Counted from the first letter of the stretch, positions 1-6,231 are shown. The stretch is DNA of 8,096 bases from a bacterium (GCA_022600215.1 JAHZKV010000011.1:1-8096); one strand, 5' to 3'. Made by a program: numbers and translations. Notes: a model not told the origin generated them from the sequence alone.

Positions 1-34
1 AAGAGCTTGCTCTTCAAGCAACAAAAAACTAAAC

Positions 35-63
35 TTGCTTCCTATAAGGAAAAATTTTATACT
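35..63 (+). promoter_or_regulatory. Putative sigma66/sigma70-type promoter of the first glycosyltransferase-like gene
   Basis: A -35-like TTGCTT at 35-40 and a -10-like TATACT at 58-63 are separated by 17 bases. The -10 matches the consensus at 5 of 6 positions, the -35 only at TTG. The start of transcription would be near 70, giving a leader of about 20 bases that contains the ribosome binding site AAAAGGG (77-83), six bases before the ATG at 90. It is the only convincing promoter seen for the two tandem genes. Confidence 0.45.
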
Positions 64-89
64 ATTTTCATATCACAAAAGGGCTAAAT

Positions 90-1121
90 ATGAATAAAAG
101 ATTCACGATTGTACTAGTCTTTGTTTTAGGGATATTTTTTAGTGGACCCCTGCAAGGAAAAAGTTCAGGCAAAGTCAATTATGATTTGATCTTTGCAAAT
201 ATGCAAAAAGAAGTGGATGCTCTATATGGATCTTTAGAGGATTTAAAAAACCCAACTTTGAACGACTATAAAAAAGTGGAGGAATACTTACTCAATGGAA
301 ATAGACCCTTCCTAAATGAAATGGAGATCCCCAATTATAGTCACAAAACTCGAACAATGAGGCTCACTTCTGAAGAAGGTGAAGTGGAGTATAAAATTGT
401 ACCTGTAAACTGCTCTCTTGAAGATAAAAACAATTGTATTGTTCTATATGCCACATGTAACCAGCTCTTCCCTGACAGCCTTCGCACTCTCCTTGCACAA
501 ATTGAAAACTCCAATTTTGTAGGCCATGTCATTTTTAGAATTGGCGGCTATCCAAACCAACAAAATGGCGATCTAGCTCTCTCACACGTTCCCTACTCGT
601 TCAAAGTTTGCGCTCTAATGGAAGCATACCAGCTTGGCTACAAGCGAGCTTTATGGTTAGATGCCTCTATGAGACTCAAAGCTGATCTAAATCAAATATT
701 CAAACGAATGGAAAATTTAGGGTTTTTCTCCTACTGGGATACAGGACATTTCACCGTATACTGCGGCAAAGAGCACCACTACAAACTAATAGGTCTATCT
801 AAAAAACAAGCGCAAAAGCTCTTTACTGTTGTCTTAGGAATAGTAGGTATAGACTTCACAAGTTCAAAAGGTCTGTCCATTCTGCATGATTGGTATTACG
901 AAACAAAGTTCAACCCCAAGTCTTCCTTCACATCCTTTATGGAAACAACTGTTCTATCTATCATCGTCAACAAATACTATAAAAAACAAGACTTCACCTA
1001 CTTTTTAGAGCATGTCTACTGCGATCAGCACATCAAGTTTGCTCTAATAGGACCAGATTCAGAAGGAACAGAATTTACCTATAATAAAAAAGATGTAGAA
1101 CCAAATTGGCCAAATCTTTGA
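90..1121 (+). CDS. Secreted glycosyltransferase-like protein, first of a tandem paralogous pair
   Basis: The 343-residue product begins with a signal-peptide-like segment (basic MNKR, hydrophobic residues 6-18, possible cleavage near LQG at 21-23), so export across the inner membrane is likely. The core contains PYSFKVCA (168-175), WLDASM (189-194) and GIVGIDF (250-256). I recognise this order (P-Y-F-K, then W-L-D-[AS]-S, then a G-[IV]-[IV]-G-[FI]-D segment and an E-W-Y-like stretch) from uncharacterised bacterial and phage proteins with a GT-A-like glycosyltransferase layout. The aspartate in WLD would take the place of the metal-binding DXD motif. Two cysteines, C108 and C116, are shared with the next gene and could form a disulfide. 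The start is supported by AAAAGGG six bases upstream. The next gene starts 37 bases after the stop and is probably co-transcribed. Substrate and acceptor are unknown; the glycosyltransferase assignment rests on motif memory, not on a search. Confidence 0.82.
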   Translation: MNKRFTIVLVFVLGIFFSGPLQGKSSGKVNYDLIFANMQKEVDALYGSLEDLKNPTLNDYKKVEEYLLNGNRPFLNEMEIPNYSHKTRTMRLTSEEGEVEYKIVPVNCSLEDKNNCIVLYATCNQLFPDSLRTLLAQIENSNFVGHVIFRIGGYPNQQNGDLALSHVPYSFKVCALMEAYQLGYKRALWLDASMRLKADLNQIFKRMENLGFFSYWDTGHFTVYCGKEHHYKLIGLSKKQAQKLFTVVLGIVGIDFTSSKGLSILHDWYYETKFNPKSSFTSFMETTVLSIIVNKYYKKQDFTYFLEHVYCDQHIKFALIGPDSEGTEFTYNKKDVEPNWPNL

Positions 1122-1158
1122 ATTAAGATAAAAACACAATCATAACACTAGGATTTTT

Positions 1159-2133
1159 ATGAAAAAAATTTTTATTACCTTGCTATTACTCCCTCTTGTT
1201 ATTTTTGCTCGTGATGATCTCGAGGCCTCCAAAGTCTATCAATCTATAAAAGATATATGCCACCCAACCACAAGAGACTACCTAAAAATTGAACAGTTCT
1301 TAAAAGAAGGAAAACGGACAAACATAAAACATATTGGCTATGGCCAATATCAAAAAAAGATACGAGAACTGAAGTTAGTTTCAGACACAGGTAAAGTAGT
1401 TTTTAAAATTATCCCTGTGAATTGTGATCTTGAGCACAAAGAGAACTGTCTACTTCTTTACTGCACTTGGAATCAAAGATATCCTGAATCACTTGAAAAA
1501 TTATGCTCCATCATAGAAAAATCTGATTTTGTGGGACATATTATTTTCCGTATTGGAGGATTTCCAAATGTAGAAGCTGGTGATTTAGCTTTATCTCATA
1601 TTCCCTACTCTTTCAAAGTTTGTGCTTTCAAAGAAGCAAGCAGATTAGGCTATAAAAGGGCTCTTTGGTTAGATTCTTCTATGAGGCCTTTTATTAACCT
1701 CAATACTATCTTTAATAGAATCTCCCGTGATGGCTTCTTTTGCTACTATGCAGACTGGGCTTTTACCAACTTAGCAAGTACCCCTGAACAATGGGAGTGG
1801 TACGGCTTAACAGAGCAAGAATTAAAAAATATGACTCCTATTGCTCTTGGGATTATAGGTATTGATTTTACAATAGAAAAAAGTCAATCTCTCTTTAATG
1901 AGTGGTATGATAAAACAAAAAATAACCCTCAATTATCCTTTGCAAGCTTAATGGAGACAACCTTGCTTTCTTATCTAGTAAATAAGTCATACAAAGTAAG
2001 AGAATTCCCCTCCATCTATGGCAGAGTGTACAATGCATATCAAGATAACATTGGAGAAGATCTTAGACCAACACCTCAAACACTTGAATTCAGCTATGAT
2101 AAATGGGAAGTAGAATCAAACTGGGGACACTAG
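1159..2133 (+). CDS. Secreted glycosyltransferase-like protein, second of a tandem paralogous pair
   Basis: This 324-residue protein is a paralogue of the preceding one. Over the 112-residue core (residues 83-194 here, 102-213 there) I count 73 identities by eye, about 65 percent. It has its own signal-peptide-like N-terminus (MKKIF, hydrophobic residues 4-16, possible cleavage after FA at 16-17). Shared landmarks are the cysteine pair C89/C97, IPYSFKVCA (148-156), WLDSSM (170-175) and GIIGIDF (231-237). The segment between the last two motifs (about 196-228) differs most and holds an aromatic EQWEWYGLTEQ stretch, so acceptor preference may differ. AGGA at 1150-1153 lies five bases before the ATG. 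No separate promoter was found in the 37-base gap, so read-through from the first gene is expected. The hairpin at 2152-2174 follows the stop. The function is inferred and the precise reaction unknown. Confidence 0.82.
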   Translation: MKKIFITLLLLPLVIFARDDLEASKVYQSIKDICHPTTRDYLKIEQFLKEGKRTNIKHIGYGQYQKKIRELKLVSDTGKVVFKIIPVNCDLEHKENCLLLYCTWNQRYPESLEKLCSIIEKSDFVGHIIFRIGGFPNVEAGDLALSHIPYSFKVCAFKEASRLGYKRALWLDSSMRPFINLNTIFNRISRDGFFCYYADWAFTNLASTPEQWEWYGLTEQELKNMTPIALGIIGIDFTIEKSQSLFNEWYDKTKNNPQLSFASLMETTLLSYLVNKSYKVREFPSIYGRVYNAYQDNIGEDLRPTPQTLEFSYDKWEVESNWGH

Positions 2134-2151
2134 GTTTTAACCACAAAGTTA

Positions 2152-2174
2152 TAGCCCGCAAAAAAGCGGGCTAT
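2152..2174. terminator. Bidirectional hairpin terminator between convergent genes
   Basis: A perfect 9-bp stem, ATAGCCCGC (2152-2160) and GCGGGCTAT (2166-2174), closes an AAAAA loop. It lies 18 bases after the stop of the second glycosyltransferase-like gene and six bases beyond the stop of the opposing 143-codon gene, where a shared terminator is expected. Neither side has a strong T-run, so efficiency is uncertain, but the GC-rich stem stands out in AT-rich DNA. Confidence 0.7.
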
Positions 2175-2180
2175 CCCAAT

Positions 2181-2612
2181 TTATGAAGCTTCCTCTGAAA
2201 GCTCATCCCAAGAACTTTGCCCTCTTGGCTCTTGCTCTGCGGCAGTTAGAGGGACAATCTTCTCCCCTTCTAACTTCTTAAGCTCAAGCAGGTAAGTTCC
2301 TAATGTATAGTCAAAAGCCTTTTTAGAAGCTCCTGCAATATGCCCAGAAATATACTGCTTAGGGCGGGCATAGCTTTTACATCCCGCTCTCTTCCATGTA
2401 CGATAATCAGCCGCTAGCTGGTCCATACGTAAATGAAATTTCTCCTGAAATGGAGTAGCCAAGTCTTTTCTAAGCCTTTGATACTTACCCATTACCATAT
2501 AAAGAGCGTGCTTTACCGTACGATCTTGCTTGATAAGATCTCGCTTATGATCCTCGGGAACCGCCTCATAGAGCCTCTTTACAAAAAGACTCATAAAATC
2601 TGATACTAACAT
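2181..2612 (-). CDS. Hypothetical protein, 143 residues, lysine/arginine-rich core and acidic C-terminus
   Basis: I do not recognise this family. The product is predicted cytosolic: no signal peptide or membrane segment is visible. Residues 1-125 look helical and basic, with K/R-rich patches around residues 45-50 and 72-90, while the tail (126-143, ending SWDELSEEAS) is acidic and probably disordered. A small nucleic-acid- or partner-binding protein is possible, but nothing specific supports that. The ATG at 2610-2612 has an upstream AGGA (2622-2625) nine bases away and an AAGG directly abutting it; the next in-frame ATG, at 2594, has no ribosome binding site. A TATAAT on this strand (2660-2665) could be its -10, but no good -35 accompanies it. 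The gene converges on the glycosyltransferase-like pair and diverges from the coiled-coil gene, so it is probably a single-gene unit. Confidence 0.7.
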   Translation of the reverse strand: MLVSDFMSLFVKRLYEAVPEDHKRDLIKQDRTVKHALYMVMGKYQRLRKDLATPFQEKFHLRMDQLAADYRTWKRAGCKSYARPKQYISGHIAGASKKAFDYTLGTYLLELKKLEGEKIVPLTAAEQEPRGQSSWDELSEEAS

Positions 2613-2756
2613 CCTTACCCATCCTATTATGCGCTATACCTTACACTTATAACCAACTGATTATAAACAACATAGGAATAGCATATTATTTTTATTCCCT
2701 AAATTTCCCTCTCTGAGGAATTTTAGTTATACCCCTTTTTATACCTTATTATTAAG

Positions 2757-2788
2757 ATTTATTAAAGAAAATATTGATATTTATTAAA
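2757..2788 (+). repeat. Direct repeat ATTTATTAAA overlapping the -35 region
   Basis: The decamer ATTTATTAAA occurs at 2757-2766 and again at 2779-2788, 22 bases apart start to start, close to two helical turns. The pair brackets the TTGATA -35 box (2774-2779) of the coiled-coil gene. The placement fits a regulator site or an AT-rich UP-like element, but the low-complexity composition makes chance occurrence plausible. Confidence 0.4.
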
Positions 2789-2802
2789 AAATTCTGTATA
2801 AT
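2774..2802 (+). promoter_or_regulatory. Strong sigma66/sigma70-type promoter of the coiled-coil protein gene
   Basis: TTGATA (2774-2779) and a perfect TATAAT (2797-2802) are separated by 17 bases, in an A/T-rich upstream context. This is the closest match to the housekeeping consensus in the window. Transcription would start near 2808-2811, giving a leader of about 27 bases with AGG at 2828-2830 six bases before the ATG at 2837. Confidence 0.75.
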
Positions 2803-2836
2803 AATACCTTAATTAACAGAAATACATAGGCTTATT

Positions 2837-4333
2837 ATGGATACATCATTAAGATCTCAAATAGCGGTTGAAGGAGTTCATGGAGGAACATTCTCTGAAG
2901 GGAGAGACGCTCTAGAGACTAAAACTGATGAACTAATCAATACCCCTCTTATCCAAGCAATGATTGCAAAGGTAACAACGGGTGGAGCAAGAGGAAGAGA
3001 TTTTAGCTATGAAATCTCAGAAAATGATAAAGGAAAAGCAACGGTAATCGTACGCGGTGAGAACGGCAACACAGATATTGGAAGATTTGTGGAAGAAATT
3101 ACAAGCTCAGCAACCACTTCTCCTTCCCCAGGTGCAGATATAGACCATTCAGAAGGTATAGAACAGTATAAACAAGCAGCAAGAGGAGCTCATGAACTTG
3201 CAGATGCTATACTAAAAGGAATAGCCCCAGCTGGGCGTGAAGAAGAAGGTGCAGCCACAGCGGCTAGAGCTTCTACTCCACTAAGTGGAGCTGCCGCTGC
3301 AGTTGATTGTGTAGTAACAGCTCCTTGCGTAGAGGATACAGGGGCAGGTTCAGGTGGAGCTTGGGCACACTTATCAGGTATGACAGAGGATTTTGCTAGC
3401 ACATGGGACCCATGTGCCGCTGAAGATTTTACATGGCTTGCTTCCTCTCGACAGATGTACACCGATACTACAAGCCCTGAGGAAGCTACTGATGCCGAGG
3501 AAGCCGAACCCTCTATAGATCTAGAATATGTCAAAAGACTACGAGAACAAAATGATCTATTTCAAAAGGTTAATATCTATCTAGCAGCTCAAAATGAACA
3601 GCTTAAAGCAGCAGCTGCAGCCGCAGAAGAACCTGATGTATCACTTGTAAGGGATCTAGGGGACATGGGAAGACGTAATGTTGCTTTAGAAGAAGAAATA
3701 CATGCATTAGAGGCGAGACTCCACAGTACGCAATCAAGACTGGAAGATGCAGAAGGTGCTCTTGCAGAAGAGGAAGAATTAAGACTTAGAACTGAAGATG
3801 CTGAGCTTTTTGGTGCTAGCGAGACTTCTGAAGAAGAAAAGTCCTCCCTAGAAGCTACCATCTCGAATTTAGAAGCTGAAGTTAGGGGTTTAAGAAGAGA
3901 AATAGATGACCAATCTAGGGATCTACATGAAGCTGAAGAAGCTCAAGGTAATGTGGATGAGCTAACTGAACAGCTAGCCACTTCTGAGCAAAGGATAGGG
4001 GAATTAGAGGTAGAGCTTGCTGAAAAAAGAAGGCTTGAGAATCAAATTGCAAGGCTAGAAGCAGATAGAAGAGATAAAGACCAATTAGAAGCAGGCGTAG
4101 CAAGGTTACAACAAATGTTGAACTCAAAAACTCAAGAAATCCTTGGGTTAAGAGGGAGAATAGCAACTATCACAAGAGCTCATCGAGCACAAGAAGCAGC
4201 CGCTGAAAGGCTTGAGGCAACGATTAGAGCGCAATCAGAGGAAATTGCAGCGCTAAGATCTGATAGAGCACGATTATTAGAAGCTGCAGGAGCTCCAGAT
4301 TTACTTCAAGATGGGGCTGAAGAAGTTCTTTAA
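2837..4333 (+). CDS. Alanine/glutamate-rich coiled-coil protein, candidate secreted effector
   Basis: The 498-residue product is not a family I can name. It has no signal peptide and no membrane segment. Residues 1-90 form a mixed N-terminal region. Residues about 91-228 are low in complexity and rich in Ala, Ser, Thr, Gly and acidic residues, with the only three cysteines (158, 164, 193). From about 229 to 485 the sequence is nearly continuous heptad-type coiled coil (for example LEEEIHALEARL near 284-295 and LEAEVRGLRREI near 345-356), with a likely break at 258-275. Size, lack of a Sec signal, coiled-coil content and own strong promoter resemble type III effectors or structural proteins of Chlamydiota, but that is inference. 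It ends in a 4-bp convergent overlap with yajC. Opposite-strand open frames here are mirror images of its Ala/Glu codons and are not genes. Confidence 0.85.
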   Translation: MDTSLRSQIAVEGVHGGTFSEGRDALETKTDELINTPLIQAMIAKVTTGGARGRDFSYEISENDKGKATVIVRGENGNTDIGRFVEEITSSATTSPSPGADIDHSEGIEQYKQAARGAHELADAILKGIAPAGREEEGAATAARASTPLSGAAAAVDCVVTAPCVEDTGAGSGGAWAHLSGMTEDFASTWDPCAAEDFTWLASSRQMYTDTTSPEEATDAEEAEPSIDLEYVKRLREQNDLFQKVNIYLAAQNEQLKAAAAAAEEPDVSLVRDLGDMGRRNVALEEEIHALEARLHSTQSRLEDAEGALAEEEELRLRTEDAELFGASETSEEEKSSLEATISNLEAEVRGLRREIDDQSRDLHEAEEAQGNVDELTEQLATSEQRIGELEVELAEKRRLENQIARLEADRRDKDQLEAGVARLQQMLNSKTQEILGLRGRIATITRAHRAQEAAAERLEATIRAQSEEIAALRSDRARLLEAAGAPDLLQDGAEEVL

Positions 4334-4626
4334 TCAGTAGATGCTTCAATCTCTGAGATAGCAGCCTTGAGCATCTCCATCTTTGAACCATCGCATTGCT
4401 TTAGTATCACGGTACGATCTTTTACTTCATCGATAGTAGCGCGAATACCCATTGCGATCACTACATCGCCTTTTTTCATATTCTCACGAAGTCTTTGAAG
4501 TTTTGCTCGCCTCTTCCTATCTGGACGCCATAGCACAAAATAAGAGATCAATACAAATATCGCGATCATGATGATAGGTTGGGAAACATTTTGGCTGGCA
4601 GCTGCATCAGCAAGTGGTAAATACAT
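4330..4626 (-). CDS. yajC: YajC, preprotein translocase accessory subunit
   Basis: This 98-residue protein has the YajC layout: a short N-terminal segment facing out of the cytosol, one transmembrane helix (about residues 18-34, ending FVLWRPDRKRR), then a small cytosolic domain with the MKKGD-V-x6-A-TIDEV pattern (50-69) near the family's usual G-D-x-V core. YajC is a non-essential inner-membrane protein that associates with SecDF-SecYEG and aids Sec export. Its length is normal for the family. AAGGAG (4632-4637) lies five bases before the ATG at 4624-4626; a second ATG four bases upstream is out of frame. It follows rlmD on the same strand after 38 bases and is probably in its transcript. 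Its stop codon overlaps the end of the opposing coiled-coil gene by 4 bp. Confidence 0.92.
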   Translation of the reverse strand: MYLPLADAAASQNVSQPIIMIAIFVLISYFVLWRPDRKRRAKLQRLRENMKKGDVVIAMGIRATIDEVKDRTVILKQCDGSKMEMLKAAISEIEASTD

Positions 4627-4664
4627 ACATTCTCCTTTTCATCCTGTAATCATAGTAGAAAGCG

Positions 4665-5990
4665 CTATTTCTCGCAATTACGTTCTAAGATGACAAGATT
4701 TTCCAAATGAGGAGTGTGGGGAAATTGATCAAAAGGTTGAATGGATACAACCTTATAAGAAACAAGCTTTTCAATATCCTCTTTTTGAGTTACAGGATTG
4801 CAAGACAAATATGCAATCTTACTTGGAAGCATCTTCTCTAGAAAGTCAATAGCCACTTTTCCCATGCCACACCTTGGAGGGTCAATGGTTACTACATCAG
4901 GAACAAAGTGCTCCCCCCTCTCTTTAATGAAATTGGCTACATCATCGGCATAGATCTCAATATTCTCAATTCCTAATGCTTCAATATTTTCCCTTGCGTC
5001 GCACACTGCCTCTTTGCCTATTTCTACAGCGACAATATGCTCTACATAACCGCTAAGTATAATAGAGATTGTTCCAATACCTGAAAAAAGATCTAAAAGC
5101 TTCTCTTTACCAGAAAGCTTTAACCCCTCTTGAATCTTGGTAAAAAATTTCTCTGCCATCCTTGGATTTGGCTGAAAAAATGCTTTTGGAGAGAGCATAA
5201 AAGTCTTTCCTAAGAGCTTTTCCTCAAAAAAAGCGGGACCAGAAAGATGCATCTCATAAAACCTTGTTGGGGATCCTTTCGAAATACACTTTATTTGGAG
5301 AAAGATTGCGCACTCATCATCATCTACAGCTTTCACAAATGCTTGAATTTCTTCTTTAGAAAGGGCAAAATCAGAATTTCCAGAAACAGTTAATATCACC
5401 ATTTTACTGCTTGTAAAAATCCCTTTTCGAAGAGTGAGTGTTTGCAATGCTCCTGTATTTTTATGCAAGTTATAGGCCTCCAAAGAAGAATTCTCCCAAA
5501 AAGCCCTCACCCGCGCTAAGCACTCCACAAACCAAGAGTCTACAAGATGACATTCCGTAAGATTTTCCACAAAGCCACGACTTTTAGGTTTAATCAAGCC
5601 TACAAATTTTTCCCCTTCCTTATTTTGAGAAAAAGTATATTCCATCTTTCCACGATACTCCCACGGATCTTCCATAGGAATAATTGGAAGGACAACATTT
5701 TCTGGAAAAAGTTTTTTTACTTTCCCTTCTTTTTCTTTTAACTGACGATCATAAGAAACATGTTGGAGCGAACATCCCCCACATTTTGTAAAATGTGCAC
5801 ATCGAGGCGTGGTTCTATCTTTGCTCTTTTCTAAAATTTCTTCTAATAGATAAAGTGACCTTCGCCCCTTCCCTGAAATTTTCTTTACATTCCCTACTTC
5901 TCCAGGAATCGCTGCCATCACATCACCTGGCAACTCCTTGGTAGTACAAAAACCTTTTTTGGTAAACTCAGCTATTTCTATCTCATCCAT
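4665..5990 (-). CDS. rlmD: 23S rRNA (uracil-C5)-methyltransferase, RlmD/RumA type
   Basis: The 441-residue protein shows the whole RumA architecture. An N-terminal TRAM-like RNA-binding domain (about 1-58) is followed by the 4Fe-4S cysteines C64, C70, C73 (C-x5-C-G-G-C) and C147. The central domain precedes FFQPNP (271-276), the SAM-binding motif DLFSGIGT (300-307), DPPRCG (370-375), the catalytic nucleophile C397 in LSCNP, and the general base E430 in FPHTPHLE (423-430). RumA/RlmD methylates U1939 of 23S rRNA in E. coli using SAM; other members modify U747 or both sites, so the exact uridine is inferred. From memory, the Chlamydiaceae have a RumA-like gene in the same place between yajC and hctA. 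No clear Shine-Dalgarno sequence precedes the ATG at 5988-5990, only 22 bases after the hctA stop, so coupling to hctA translation is possible. Confidence 0.93.
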   Translation of the reverse strand: MDEIEIAEFTKKGFCTTKELPGDVMAAIPGEVGNVKKISGKGRRSLYLLEEILEKSKDRTTPRCAHFTKCGGCSLQHVSYDRQLKEKEGKVKKLFPENVVLPIIPMEDPWEYRGKMEYTFSQNKEGEKFVGLIKPKSRGFVENLTECHLVDSWFVECLARVRAFWENSSLEAYNLHKNTGALQTLTLRKGIFTSSKMVILTVSGNSDFALSKEEIQAFVKAVDDDECAIFLQIKCISKGSPTRFYEMHLSGPAFFEEKLLGKTFMLSPKAFFQPNPRMAEKFFTKIQEGLKLSGKEKLLDLFSGIGTISIILSGYVEHIVAVEIGKEAVCDARENIEALGIENIEIYADDVANFIKERGEHFVPDVVTIDPPRCGMGKVAIDFLEKMLPSKIAYLSCNPVTQKEDIEKLVSYKVVSIQPFDQFPHTPHLENLVILERNCEK

Positions 5991-6012
5991 GCAAAGATGA
6001 TACCATAAAAAG

Positions 6013-6201
6013 CTATTTTTTCCCTTTTTTTTCCCGCTCTATCGATAATTTACGCCATTTCTTCGATACCTTCGACAGCTCAATAGTTGCACATCGAATG
6101 CGCTGACTAGCGAGCTTGTTGCCCTTTTCCACTTTTTGCAAATCTTTTGCGATAGATGCAATCAAATCAGACATCTCTTCACTTACCTTTTCAAAAGCCA
6201 C
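6013..6201 (-). CDS. hctA: Short histone H1-like DNA-binding protein, Hc1 family (HctA)
   Basis: The 62 residues resemble the N-terminal domain of chlamydial Hc1: a start like MA, a D-L-[IL]-x-S-I-x-[KR]-D-L segment (12-21), E-[KR]-G-N-K-x-A-[SA]-Q-R-[IV]-R (26-37), then K-V-[SA]-K-x-[WY]-R-K-x-S-I (43-53). In Chlamydia, Hc1 condenses the chromosome when reticulate bodies become elementary bodies. The usual protein is about twice this length with a Lys/Ala-rich C-terminal tail; here the protein stops after EREKKGKK, and no room for a tail exists because rlmD starts 22 bases later. The last codons form runs of eight and six A residues, so slippage could change the C-terminus. The start is GTG at 6199-6201, preceded by GGGGAG (6205-6210). 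It is the first gene of the hctA-rlmD-yajC block and diverges from the aminotransferase. Confidence 0.85.
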   Translation of the reverse strand: MAFEKVSEEMSDLIASIAKDLQKVEKGNKLASQRIRCATIELSKVSKKWRKLSIEREKKGKK

Positions 6202-6204
6202 ACT

Positions 6205-6210
6205 CTCCCC
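6205..6210 (-). promoter_or_regulatory. Ribosome binding site that supports the GTG start of hctA
   Basis: Read on the minus strand, GGGGAG lies three bases before the GTG start codon at 6201. Spacing is short, but the match to the anti-Shine-Dalgarno is good, and the following residues (AFEKVSEE) align with the conserved Hc1 N-terminus, so GTG is the likely start. No upstream alternative fits the family. Confidence 0.5.
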
Positions 6211-6231
6211 ACTTGCTTTTTTTCACTCTCT

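Larger units (their letters stand above)
2636..2811 (+). repeat. Three copies of ATACCTTA in the divergent intergenic region
   Basis: The octamer ATACCTTA occurs at 2636-2643, 2741-2748 and 2804-2811. The first two copies extend to the nonamer TATACCTTA. The third lies just after the -10 box of the coiled-coil gene's promoter. A related TTATACC is at 2727-2733. In DNA this AT-rich short repeats arise easily, so a protein-binding role is only a possibility. Confidence 0.45.

Noticed and set aside
1..19. Inverted repeats AAGAGC TT GCTCTT (1-14) and GCTTG ctctt CAAGC (5-19) at the left edge
   Set aside because: They could be part of a terminator of an upstream gene, but the structure is cut by the window edge, the two foldings exclude each other and no T-run follows.
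2701..2724. Imperfect hairpin AAATTTCC / GGAATTTT in the 2613-2836 intergenic region
   Set aside because: The stem is short, AT-rich and needs a bulge; it is expected by chance in this composition.
3190..3861. Minus-strand open frames (3190-3534 and 3589-3861) inside the coiled-coil gene
   Set aside because: Their Ser/Ala-rich translations are the antisense reading of Ala/Glu/Ser codons of the plus-strand gene; no ribosome binding site or domain supports them.
3915..4166. Minus-strand frame with a leucine-rich, membrane-like translation
   Set aside because: The hydrophobic pattern is produced by antisense reading of Glu/Gln/Lys-rich coiled-coil codons; it lies wholly inside a well-supported gene.
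5547..5741. Plus-strand frame of 64 codons within rlmD
   Set aside because: Phe/Lys-rich antisense shadow of a gene with all catalytic motifs intact on the other strand.
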